Positions 53,991-62,178 of a stretch of 64,000 nt of DNA are shown one piece after another. A program made the position numbers and the translations under genes. Each line of letters starts with the position of its first letter. The first letter of the stretch is position 1. The DNA comes from LMUY01 sp965199105 (GTDB lineage: Bacteria > Pseudomonadota > Alphaproteobacteria > Acetobacterales > Acetobacteraceae), in the NCBI GenBank assembly GCA_965199105.1, contig CBDAQO010000002.1, forward strand, positions 3,844,001 to 3,908,000, in the 5' to 3' direction. The notes beneath the pieces are model-generated. The model had not been told where the DNA came from. It ran no database searches and was given only the letters and a program-made list of their open reading frames with translations.

Positions 53991-55565
53991 ATGTACGATA
54001 CAATCATCGTCGGCGGCGGGTCGGCCGGTTGCGTGCTGGCAAACCGCCTTTCGGTCGACCCGGCGCGCCGGGTGCTGCTGCTGGAAGCGGGCCGTGCGGC
54101 GCCGGTCGATTCCGACATCCCGGCCAACTGGGTCGCGATGTTCAACACCAACGTCGATTGGGGCTACCACACCGAGCCGCAAGCGGGTTGCCGCGGCCGC
54201 CGCATCTATTGGCCGCGCGGCCGCATGATCGGCGGCTCCGGCGCGCTGAACGCGATGATCTACATCCGCGGCCTGCCCTCCGACTACGACGGCTGGGAGG
54301 CCGCCGGCTGCCCCGGCTGGAGCTGGCAACACGTGCTGCCGACCTTCCTCAAGTCCGAGAACAACCTGCGGCTGGGCAACTCCCCGCTGCACAACAGCGG
54401 CGGCGAACTGACCATTTCCGACGTGCCCTACGTCGACCCGCACGAGCGCCTGTGGCACCAGGCCGCACAAGCCGCCGGGTTGCGCAACAACGACGACTTC
54501 AACGGGCCGGAGCAGGAGGGCGTCGGCTGGTTCCAGCTCACCGTGAAGGACGGCGAGCGCTTCGGCACCGGCAAGGCGTTCCTCCGCCCCGCGCTCGAGC
54601 GCCCCAATCTCACCTTGCGCAGCGGCGTGCATGCCACGCGGGTGCTGATCGAAGCCGGGCGCGCCACGGGGGTGGAGTTCCTCGACCGCGGCCGCGCGGA
54701 AACGGCGCAAGCGGGCGAAGTGGTGCTCTGCAGCGGCAGCATCGGCTCGGCGCAACTCCTGCTGCTGTCGGGCGTGGGCCCCGCCGGCGAGCTTGAGCAG
54801 GTGGGCGTGGCGCCGACGCACGACCTGCCCGGCGTAGGCAAATCCTTGCAGGACCACATCAACATTCCAATCACCTTTGCCGCCCGCGACAACATCGGCA
54901 TCGGCGGCATGAGCGATGAGGAGCTCGCCGCCGCCGTCGCCGCCTGGCAGGATAGCCGCAGCGGCGCCCTCACCTCCAACTGGGTCGCCGCCGGCGGTTT
55001 CGCCCGCAGCCGCCCGGACGTGACCGAGCCCGACCTGCAGCTCTACGGCGTGATCTCCGGTCACCGTGACCACGCCCGCTATCTCGCGTCCGGCGCCGGC
55101 ATCACCCTGCACGCGACGCTGCAGCGCCCCGACAGCCAGGGCGAGCTGCGCCTGCGCACCGAAAACCCGCTCGACCACCCGATGCTGGACCCGCGCTACT
55201 TCGCCTCCGACCCGGACGGCAGCGACATCGCCACCCTGGTGGACGGCATCCGGCTGAACCGCAGCATCGCGGCGCAATCACCCTTGCGCGAGCTGATCAC
55301 CCAGGAGATCACCCCCAGCGGAGACGCCCAGAGCGACGCGGAAATCGCTCACTACATCCGCGGCCATTGCACCACGCTGTATCACCCCACCAGCACGTGC
55401 CGCATGGGCACCGACCCGCTCGCCGTGGTCGACCCGGCGTTGCGCGTGCACGGCCTGGCCGGGCTGCGCGTGGTGGACGCTTCGGTGTTCCCTAAGATGG
55501 TCTCCGGCAACACCAACGCGCCGACCATCATGGTGGCAGAGACGGCGGCGCGGCTGATGGCATGA
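53991..55565 (+). CDS. GMC family FAD-dependent oxidoreductase (choline dehydrogenase-like)
   Basis: Flavoprotein of 524 residues. FAD motif GGGSAGCVLANRL is at the N-terminus, and WPRGRMIGGSGALNAMIYIR is GMC signature 1. Signature 2 is GSIGSAQLLLLSGVGP. The catalytic His465 is in YHPTSTCRMG, with the conserved NTNAPTIMVAE near residue 509. Such enzymes oxidise primary or secondary alcohols. Its close spacing to the LivM-like gene suggests that the alcohol enters by this importer. Confidence 0.93.
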   Translation: MYDTIIVGGGSAGCVLANRLSVDPARRVLLLEAGRAAPVDSDIPANWVAMFNTNVDWGYHTEPQAGCRGRRIYWPRGRMIGGSGALNAMIYIRGLPSDYDGWEAAGCPGWSWQHVLPTFLKSENNLRLGNSPLHNSGGELTISDVPYVDPHERLWHQAAQAAGLRNNDDFNGPEQEGVGWFQLTVKDGERFGTGKAFLRPALERPNLTLRSGVHATRVLIEAGRATGVEFLDRGRAETAQAGEVVLCSGSIGSAQLLLLSGVGPAGELEQVGVAPTHDLPGVGKSLQDHINIPITFAARDNIGIGGMSDEELAAAVAAWQDSRSGALTSNWVAAGGFARSRPDVTEPDLQLYGVISGHRDHARYLASGAGITLHATLQRPDSQGELRLRTENPLDHPMLDPRYFASDPDGSDIATLVDGIRLNRSIAAQSPLRELITQEITPSGDAQSDAEIAHYIRGHCTTLYHPTSTCRMGTDPLAVVDPALRVHGLAGLRVVDASVFPKMVSGNTNAPTIMVAETAARLMA

Positions 55566-55596
55566 GACGGCTTGGCTTGCTCGGGCGGAGCGGCGT

Positions 55597-56085
55597 ATGA
55601 GCGGCGCTCCCCGTCCTGGAGCACCTGCCTTGCGCTTTTCATCCTTGACCGCCGCGGCCGCCCTGTTGCTGGCCCTGCCCGCCGCCGCGCAAACCCGTAT
55701 CGATTCGATCAACACCAACTTCCGCTGGCTCGGCCCGGACGACCGCATCGTGGTGGACCGCTACGACGATCCGAAGGTGGCCAACGTCTCATGCTACCTG
55801 TCGCGCGCCGAGACCGGCGGCATCAAGGGCGGCGTGGGCCTGGCCGAGGACCCAAGCCGCTTCTCCATCGCCTGCCGCGCCGTGGGCCCGGTCACCATCC
55901 CGCCGGGCCTGCCCAAGACCGAGGTGATCGCCTTCACCTCCGCCTCGTTCTTCTTCAAGACCTTCCAGGTGCATCGCTCGGTGGACGCGGAGAAGGGCGT
56001 GCTGGTCTACACCGTAGTGAGCACCAAGCTGATCAACGGCTCCCCCTACAACAGCGTGAGCGCGGTAGCGACGCAGGTGCCTTGA
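55597..56085 (+). CDS. creA: CreA family protein
   Basis: Small periplasmic protein of 162 residues with a signal peptide cleaved near AAA-QT. The mature part begins with IDSINTNFRWLGPDDRIVVD and continues with DPKVANVSCYLSRAETGGIK, the conserved CreA core. CreA is widespread in proteobacteria and its function is unknown despite the name. One Cys pair (SCYL and IACRA) may form a disulfide. It follows the GMC gene but may be a separate unit. Confidence 0.9.
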   Translation: MSGAPRPGAPALRFSSLTAAAALLLALPAAAQTRIDSINTNFRWLGPDDRIVVDRYDDPKVANVSCYLSRAETGGIKGGVGLAEDPSRFSIACRAVGPVTIPPGLPKTEVIAFTSASFFFKTFQVHRSVDAEKGVLVYTVVSTKLINGSPYNSVSAVATQVP

Positions 56086-56144
56086 ACGACAGGCCCGTGG
56101 GAGAGCCGCGTAAAGGACTGACGTAACATCTCAGTCCAAGACAA

Positions 56145-56341
56145 CTAGAAGGCTTTGGTCAGCCCCGCCTGTTTGAGTATGCCGTTGCGGTATGACGGCT
56201 CAGAATGGCCGCTGGCACCGTGAAGTGGCGACCGCTGATGGGTGAGAACCACAGATCGTGGCTCCCTTTAGCGGACCGGACGAAGCGGCAACCGGCGGCC
56301 CCTAGGAGCTTGAGAAGGTCTCTGTTGAAGGTCGTAGCCAA
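56145..56341 (-). pseudogene. HicA-family toxin, C-terminus frameshifted
   Basis: A short HicA-like mRNA interferase with KLLGAAGCRFVRSAKGSHDLW, whose catalytic His28 lies in the GSH motif, and FSPISGRHFTVP. As it stands it ends at 56159 after 60 residues with SRHTATAYSNRRG. A single-base shift near 56184-56188 would restore the standard family end, SRHTANGILKQAGLTKAF, with a stop at 56145. The gene therefore looks like a recently frameshifted toxin, unless the shift is a sequencing error. It starts with TTG four bases after the antitoxin stop. Confidence 0.78.
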
Positions 56342-56345
56342 CCCG

Positions 56346-56570
56346 TCAGGCCAAGGTAACCTGCCGCGTCGTCATGAACTCCAGCGTCAGCTCACCGCGC
56401 GCAGCTTCGCCATTGAATGCCAGCAACTCAGGCGCGACAGCGGAGACGCGATCGACCAGCGCCTCATATGTAGGCGCCTCAGACACGAGACCTGGCAGAT
56501 CATCGCTCTCAGCCAACCACACCTCCGCGTCTTCATCATAGCTAACGAGAATACGTCTAATATTTAGCAT
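56346..56570 (-). CDS. HicB-like antitoxin (DUF1902)
   Basis: Protein of 74 residues with the DUF1902/HicB fold: ILVSYDEDAEVWLAESDDLP, GLVSEAPTYEALVDRV and APELLAFN. It lies just upstream of the HicA-like gene, the antitoxin-first order usual for this type. The ATG giving MLNIRRILVSY was chosen over a longer frame. It should bind and neutralise the toxin and repress the operon. Confidence 0.85.
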   Translation of the reverse strand: MLNIRRILVSYDEDAEVWLAESDDLPGLVSEAPTYEALVDRVSAVAPELLAFNGEAARGELTLEFMTTRQVTLA

Positions 56571-56745
56571 AGCTCTAGGTCCAGTCCGGTGATTGGTTGT
56601 TGGACGGTGAACGCTGACCAAGGCGTCTAGTCCATGCATCGAAGTAATTACAGGACCATTCTGCGCCGTCGGGCATTAATCGCAGGCTAATGGTGCCGGC
56701 TGTGCCGACGGATGAGCGCCGGGTCTTGTCATCACTGGAGGTCGC

Positions 56746-56821
56746 TGGTGCCCCGTACGGGATTCGAACCCGTGTTACAGCCTTGAAAGGGCCGTGTCCT
56801 AGGCCTCTAGACGAACGGGAC
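56746..56821 (-). tRNA. tRNA-Glu(UUC)
   Basis: Standard 76-base cloverleaf read on the minus strand. The acceptor stem is GTCCCGT/ACGGGGC with discriminator A and an encoded CCA. The D-arm is TCGTCTAGAGGCCTAGGA. The anticodon loop CTTTCAA is closed by a CGGCC/GGCTG stem, giving anticodon UUC. The T-arm is ACGGG-TTCGAAT-CCCGT. Confidence 0.97.
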
Positions 56822-56859
56822 GCAGGCCGGCGCTGATGTGCCCCCGGCGCTGCGCCGGG

Positions 56860-59800
56860 TCAAGCGGCGGCGGGGAAATCGGCTGCCACGGTGCCCAGGC
56901 GGCGGCGGATGGCTTCCAGCGCGTAGCCGCTTTCCACCCGGGGCGCGCAGGCCAGGCCGGGCTCCACCGGGCCGCCACCGTAGAGCGCAGCATACTCGGC
57001 GGCATTGTGGAACATCGTGCGGCTGTCGTCGTCGAGGAAGGTCTCGGTGGGGGCGCCCTCGGCCTGGATGATGCTGTGCCGGGCCAACTCGACGTGGATA
57101 TACTCCACCGCGCCCGCACCAAGCTCCTGCACGATCGAGCGGCCGTTCACCAGCTCGCGCGCTGGCACCAGCACGCCGTCCAGCAACATCGCGTGCAGCG
57201 GCGACACCACCAGGTCCCGCCGCGGCAGCCCCCCGCCCAACGCCCCGGCGCCGATGCGGACCGGCCAGAGCGCCGGGCGCCCAACCAGGAAGCGGCGGCC
57301 GTAGCAGCGCCGCCCGATCCAGCGGATGGGCTCGACGGTGCCCGCCGCCGTCAGCACGCCATCGCCGATCGCCAGGTGTTCGACCGCCACTTGGCCGCGT
57401 TCGGTCAGGATGAGCGTGCCGGGGCAGAAGCAGGGCGCGCCGCCGCCGACCGTCACCGGGCCACCGCCGCCCGCCACAATCTCGCTGCCGCTGCCGGCGT
57501 CCGCCTGCAGCGCAAAGCTGGCCCCGGTGCCGGCGAAGATGAAGCTCTCGCTGGCGCCGCCATTGGTGATGGTCTCGACGGTGTTACCGCTCACCACGGC
57601 CGAGCCGAGGCTGGCGCCGGCATAGGCCAGCACGGTGTCGTCCACCACCGACCCGGCGGAGAAGCCCGAGATCGCCGTCAGGTCGCCAAAGCCGGCGCTG
57701 GTAGCGCTGGTCACCTCGAGCGTGGCCGGCCCGGCGAACGTCACGCCGCCAGCCAGCGTCGCCTTGGGGGATTGCAGGTCGAGCACCGCGCCCGCCTCCA
57801 GCACCGTGCCCGTCGCCGTGGCATTGCCGCTGATGTTCAGCGTGCCGCCGCTCGACACGGTCGTGCTGCTGGCGACGGCGCCCTTGAGATAGAGGTCCAG
57901 CGCACCGCCGCTCACCACCGTCTCGCCGGTCACCACCGCGGTGCCCGCGCTCACCAGTTGCACGCCGGCGATGGTGTCCGCCGTGGCCGTGCCCAGCACG
58001 GTCTCGTTGCCGCCGGCCAGGATGGTGGTGCCTGCGTCGCTGCCGCTGATCGTGGCCACGCCGCTCGCGTCGACGGTGGCGCTGACCAGCGTGGCCCCGC
58101 TCTGCACCACCAGGGTGCTGCCGCTGGTCACCGTGAAGCCGGACAGCGACGACCCGGCGGACACCACGGTGTTCATCGGCGCCGGCGGCACGTAGGCCAG
58201 CTCGGTGCCCGACCCGGCGTCCGGCCCGGCGGAGAGCAAGGCGCTGATGGCGCTGCCCGAGAAGGTGAACAGCTCGGCCGCACTGCCGCTGCCGAACGTG
58301 GCCACCGTGTTGCCGCTCACCACGGCCACGCTGAACAGGCCACCCGCCGAAACCGTCGTGAGGTCGATCACGTCGCCGGCGCCGAAGCCCGAGATCAGCG
58401 CCTGGTCGCCGTAGCCTGAGCTGATCGCCGCCGTCACCTCGACCGTGCCGGGGCCGGAGAACGTGAGCGACCCGTTGAGCTCCGCCTTGGCCGACTCGAG
58501 CTCCACCGTGCCGCCCGCGATCACGGTGTTGAAGCCGAACGCGGCCCCGCTGATCGCCAGCGTGCCGCCGGTGGTGACCGTGGTGCTGCTGGCGATGGCG
58601 CCCTTGAGGAACAGCTCCACCAAGCCGCCGTTCTCGATCACGTCGCTCCCCACGTCGGCGTTGGCGGCGCTCACCAGTTGGATGCCTGCCACGTCGTCGC
58701 CCACCGCGCTGCCGAGCACGGTCTCGAACCCGCCATGGGCGATAATGCCGCCGCTGTCGCGCCCGCTGACCGTGGCGCTGCCGCCGGAGAGGATGGTGGT
58801 CGCTTCCACCAAGCCGGTCGCCGCCACGCTCAGCGTGCTGCCGCTGGTGACCGTAAGCCCGCTCACGACCTGGCCGTTGCTCACCGTGGTCGCGGTCGGC
58901 GTGGTGGCGGACGCGGTGGGCGCGAAGGCGATGCCGCGGATGTTGGTGTCGGGTGCCGCCGAGGTCACGACGGTGAAGGCCTGGCCGGGCGCCGGGCTGG
59001 TGGCGCTCAGCGTGTCGGTGATGGTGTAGAGGTAGGTCGGGTCGAGGTCACCGATGGTCTCGTTGGTGGCATACAGCGTGACGGTGCCGCCGGAGACCAC
59101 GCCGGTCAGCCCGATCAGCCCCGACGTGCCGGAGGTCGCGGTGTCGGGTACCAGGTCCAGGCCGAGCGAGAGCGTGTAGTCCAGCACCCAGGTGGTGCCG
59201 GTGAACGACCATTTTTGCAGCCCGCCGTCGCCGAGGCCGCCGTTCTTGGGGTTGCCGCCATCGGCCACGTAGAGCGTGTCGGCGTTGGCGAAGAAGAAGT
59301 TCTCCGGGCTCAGGTTCACCACGCTGCCGATGTCGGCGCCGTTCACCGTGTTGGCCGTGGCCGAGGTGAGCGTCACGCTTTCGCTGATGCCGGGCAGCAC
59401 GGTGGGCGTGGTGCCGGAGGTGGGCGGCGTCGTGCCGTAGCTCGCGATGTTGGTGCCGCTGCTGGTGCTTTGGGAGCTGTCGCGCGAAACGTCAAGCGAA
59501 GTGCCGCCGCTGCCGTTCGGCACCAGCTCGGCGGTGCGCGTGTCGGTACTGGTATCGATGGCGGTGGCCGTGCTGGCGCCGTCGGTGGCCAGGAACACGC
59601 CCTGGGTGGTGCCGCCCTTAACGCCCTGGCCCGACAGGTAGAACGTGGTGCCGTTCACCGTCGCCACGCTGCGGGGGTTGTTCGTGTCGTAGATGTTGTA
59701 GAGCGCGGTGCTGGTGTCGATGGTGCCGTTGTCGCTGACGTCGGCCACCACGCGCGCCACTGCGACGTCGGGCCCGCCCTGGATGCTGGTGGATTGCGCC

Positions 59801-60138
59801 AGCGCCGCGGTGCCATACTCGGCCGCGCCGCCGGTGTTGAACGCGGTGGCGTTCACCCCGTAGCCCGCGATCACCAGCGACTGGCCGTCCGCGGAGAGCT
59901 CCAGCGTGCCTTCCGAGCTGGAGCCGTATTCGCCCGACACGGCGTATTCGGTGACGCCGTTCACCACCATCGTGGTCTGCGGAAGCACCATGATGCCCAC
60001 GATAGTGCCCGAGGTGGTCAGCTCCTCGAGCGTGATCGGCGCCGCCTCGTTGTCGGTGTAGCTCCCCGTGCCAGCCCCGTCGCCGGAGATGCTGACGACG
60101 AGATCACCAGGCGTGAAGGCGCTGATTGTGGACGACAT
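56860..60138 (-). CDS. giant surface protein with beta-repeat modules and C-terminal Hint domain
   Basis: Protein of 1092 residues. The N-terminal 410 residues are Thr/Ser/Gly-rich with a propeller-like segment (TLYVADGGNPKNGGLGDGG near 290). Two related modules of about 235 residues (about 415-655 and 655-890) follow, each with GLTVTSGSTL-type repeats, ETVLG, a LYLKGAVASSTTV-type block and SGG turns, as in autotransporter passenger repeats. The C-terminus is a Hint domain from Cys903 (CFCPGTLILTERGQVAVEHL), with the later VVSPLHAML block. No signal peptide is seen. Hint proteins of this style are common in Acetobacteraceae; their role is not known. Confidence 0.88.
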   Translation of the reverse strand: MSSTISAFTPGDLVVSISGDGAGTGSYTDNEAAPITLEELTTSGTIVGIMVLPQTTMVVNGVTEYAVSGEYGSSSEGTLELSADGQSLVIAGYGVNATAFNTGGAAEYGTAALAQSTSIQGGPDVAVARVVADVSDNGTIDTSTALYNIYDTNNPRSVATVNGTTFYLSGQGVKGGTTQGVFLATDGASTATAIDTSTDTRTAELVPNGSGGTSLDVSRDSSQSTSSGTNIASYGTTPPTSGTTPTVLPGISESVTLTSATANTVNGADIGSVVNLSPENFFFANADTLYVADGGNPKNGGLGDGGLQKWSFTGTTWVLDYTLSLGLDLVPDTATSGTSGLIGLTGVVSGGTVTLYATNETIGDLDPTYLYTITDTLSATSPAPGQAFTVVTSAAPDTNIRGIAFAPTASATTPTATTVSNGQVVSGLTVTSGSTLSVAATGLVEATTILSGGSATVSGRDSGGIIAHGGFETVLGSAVGDDVAGIQLVSAANADVGSDVIENGGLVELFLKGAIASSTTVTTGGTLAISGAAFGFNTVIAGGTVELESAKAELNGSLTFSGPGTVEVTAAISSGYGDQALISGFGAGDVIDLTTVSAGGLFSVAVVSGNTVATFGSGSAAELFTFSGSAISALLSAGPDAGSGTELAYVPPAPMNTVVSAGSSLSGFTVTSGSTLVVQSGATLVSATVDASGVATISGSDAGTTILAGGNETVLGTATADTIAGVQLVSAGTAVVTGETVVSGGALDLYLKGAVASSTTVSSGGTLNISGNATATGTVLEAGAVLDLQSPKATLAGGVTFAGPATLEVTSATSAGFGDLTAISGFSAGSVVDDTVLAYAGASLGSAVVSGNTVETITNGGASESFIFAGTGASFALQADAGSGSEIVAGGGGPVTVGGGAPCFCPGTLILTERGQVAVEHLAIGDGVLTAAGTVEPIRWIGRRCYGRRFLVGRPALWPVRIGAGALGGGLPRRDLVVSPLHAMLLDGVLVPARELVNGRSIVQELGAGAVEYIHVELARHSIIQAEGAPTETFLDDDSRTMFHNAAEYAALYGGGPVEPGLACAPRVESGYALEAIRRRLGTVAADFPAAA

Positions 60139-60240
60139 CGATGGTTCCGTTTCGAGGGGCGAGCTAGTCCCTAGCCGAGGCAGCCCCCAGTGCATAATGA
60201 CAGATCAGTTGCACTGTTTTAATGACCCGGAACGGATCGC

Positions 60241-60273
60241 CGCTGCCGGACGGCCCACCGCCCTCCGGCAGCG
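60241..60273 (-). other. hairpin downstream of the DUF1328 gene
   Basis: A 10-bp perfect stem (CGCTGCCGGA/TCCGGCAGCG) with a 13-base loop, seven bases after the stop of the DUF1328 gene. No T run follows on the minus strand, so termination here would not be of the simple intrinsic type. The Hint-protein promoter should lie between it and 60138. Confidence 0.5.
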
Positions 60274-60279
60274 CGCACA

Positions 60280-60453
60280 TCAGCCGAACGCGCGCACGCC
60301 GATGATCGCCAGCACGACGAAGATCACCACGATGGCGATGAAGATGAAGAAGAACACGCGCGCGATGCTGGCCGTGGCCGCCGACACGCCAGAGAAGCCG
60401 AAGAACCCGGCGATGATGGAAATGACGGCAAAAATGATCGCGTAACGCAGCAT
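60280..60453 (-). CDS. DUF1328 (YtjA) family small membrane protein
   Basis: Membrane peptide of 57 residues starting MLRYAIIFAVISIIAGFFGF and continuing SGVSAATASIARVFFFIF. It has two hydrophobic helices separated by a short Ser/Ala loop, the standard DUF1328/YtjA layout. Family members are widespread and often stress-induced, with unknown function. The ATG lies 133 bases from the divergent binding-protein gene. It reads toward the Hint-protein gene. Confidence 0.9.
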   Translation of the reverse strand: MLRYAIIFAVISIIAGFFGFSGVSAATASIARVFFFIFIAIVVIFVVLAIIGVRAFG

Positions 60454-60586
60454 GACTGGTCCCCTCGATGCGGCCGGTGCCGCGGATCGATACGCGAACG
60501 CAAGGCAAGCGGCTTCGTTGCGCCGAGTCTCTTTGCCGCGCGCAGTATCGGTGCTCTAACGCCGCCGGGTTCGAGGGAGGTGGCGT

Positions 60587-62101
60587 ATGCGCGCATGGCA
60601 GGTGTCGGCAGGGGCGGCGCTGCTTTGCCTGGCCAGCGGAACGGCGGCGCAAGCGCAGAAAGCCGCTAACACCCTGCGCATCGCCTGGCGCGACGCCATC
60701 GCCGACGTCGACCCCTACCACAACCAGCTCCGCAACGGCCTCGTGCTCGCCCACCAGGCCTGGGACACGCTGGTCTACCGAGACCCCGAGACCTTCCAGA
60801 TCAAGCCGCTGCTGGCCACTTCCTGGCGGCAGACCGACGCCACCACCTACGAGTTCGAGCTACGCCAGGGCGTCACGTTCCACGACGGCAGCAAGTTCAC
60901 CGCCGACGACGTGGTCTACACCATCAACACCGTGCTGGCGGACAAGGCGGTCGCCATCCCGTCCAACTACGCCTACCTGGCCGGGGCGGAGAAGATCGAC
61001 GACGACCACGTCCGCGTGCACCTGAAGCAAGTGTTCCCCGCCGCCCTGGAATACATGGCGATGACGTTGCCGATCTGGCCCCGCGCCTACCGCGAGCGGG
61101 TGGGCGCGGCCGGCTACAGCCGCGCGCCGGTCGGCACCGGGCCGTTCAAGATCACCGCGGTGGACGGCACCAGCGAGATCGACCTGGACCGCAACGACAG
61201 CTATTTCGACGGGCCCAAGGGGCATCCGGCGCTCGCCCACATCATCATCCATGAGGTGAAGGACGGCAGCGAGGAACTGGCGCAACTGCTGTCCGGCCAG
61301 GCGGACTGGATCTGGCAGTTCGACCCGGACGAGATCGAGACCATCACCCGCATGCCCACCCTGCAGGCGGTGCGGGCAGAGAGCATGCGCATCAGCTACC
61401 TCCAGTTCGACGCCGCCGGGCGCGCGCAACCCGGCGGGCCGCTGACCGACGTGCGGGTGCGCCAGGCCATCGCCCACGCCATCGACCGCGTCACCATCGC
61501 GCGGCAGATGGTGGGCGGCGGCAGCCGAGTGCTGGACGCCGCCTGCTTCCCCACCCAGTTCGGCTGCGACCAGACCGTGGTCACCCGCTACGACTACGAC
61601 CCGGTGATGGCCAAGAAGCTGCTCGCCGACGCGGGCTACCCCGGCGGGTTCGACACCGACATCGTCACCGACGTGCTGCCGCAATACAGCACCGCGGTGC
61701 AGAACTACCTCAGGGTGGTCGGCATCAACGCCCACATCGTGCAGGTGCCGGCGGCGGAGGCGGTGCGGCGGCGCGAGGCGGGCAGCGACCCGTTGGCGAT
61801 GGGAACGTGGGGCAGCTCCTCGGTCAACGACGTCTCGGCTATCCTGCCGGTGTTCTTCGGCGGCGGCGCCAGCGACTATAGTCGGGACCCCGCGCTCGAG
61901 GCCCTGGTCGCGGCCGGCAACGCCACCACCGATCCTGACGATCGCCGCAAGGCCTACAGCGAGGCGCTGCGCCGGGTGGCGGACCAGATGTATTGGCTGC
62001 CGCTGAACACCTACGTCACGACATACGCATTCTCACGGCAGTTGAACTTCAAGCCCTACCAGGACGAAATCCCGCGCTTCTTCCTGGCAAGCTGGAAATA
62101 G
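60587..62101 (+). CDS. ABC transporter substrate-binding protein, peptide/nickel family 5
   Basis: Periplasmic binding protein of 504 residues with a signal peptide cleaved near AQA-QK. YEFELRQGVTFHDGSKFTAD is the family signature, and PVGTGPFKITAVDG and DVRVRQAIAHAIDRVTIARQ follow. The Cys pair in DAACFPTQFGCDQ probably forms a disulfide. No permease or ATPase genes follow, so it is an orphan that may use the importer at 41.8-46 kb or another one. An MFS transporter gene follows on the same strand. Confidence 0.93.
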   Translation: MRAWQVSAGAALLCLASGTAAQAQKAANTLRIAWRDAIADVDPYHNQLRNGLVLAHQAWDTLVYRDPETFQIKPLLATSWRQTDATTYEFELRQGVTFHDGSKFTADDVVYTINTVLADKAVAIPSNYAYLAGAEKIDDDHVRVHLKQVFPAALEYMAMTLPIWPRAYRERVGAAGYSRAPVGTGPFKITAVDGTSEIDLDRNDSYFDGPKGHPALAHIIIHEVKDGSEELAQLLSGQADWIWQFDPDEIETITRMPTLQAVRAESMRISYLQFDAAGRAQPGGPLTDVRVRQAIAHAIDRVTIARQMVGGGSRVLDAACFPTQFGCDQTVVTRYDYDPVMAKKLLADAGYPGGFDTDIVTDVLPQYSTAVQNYLRVVGINAHIVQVPAAEAVRRREAGSDPLAMGTWGSSSVNDVSAILPVFFGGGASDYSRDPALEALVAAGNATTDPDDRRKAYSEALRRVADQMYWLPLNTYVTTYAFSRQLNFKPYQDEIPRFFLASWK

Positions 62102-62178
62102 CCCTTCCGTTTGCCGGGTTTTGCGGCATAGTTACACACAATTGACCGCTTCAGCGGCGTTTGGGGGAGATTGTCGCC

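Noticed and set aside
52938..55277. Very long open frame on the minus strand opposite the LivM-like and GMC genes
   Set aside because: It has a His/Gln/Arg-rich shadow composition and no family motif. In GC-rich DNA the antisense frame of real genes often stays open.
56836..58419. Long plus-strand open frame opposite the Hint-domain gene and across tRNA-Glu
   Set aside because: It has no recognisable domain and is low in sequence complexity. The minus-strand frame has the Hint and repeat signatures.
60241..60273. Hairpin after the DUF1328 gene considered as an intrinsic terminator
   Set aside because: The 13-base loop and absence of a T run make it a weak case, so it is listed only as a hairpin.
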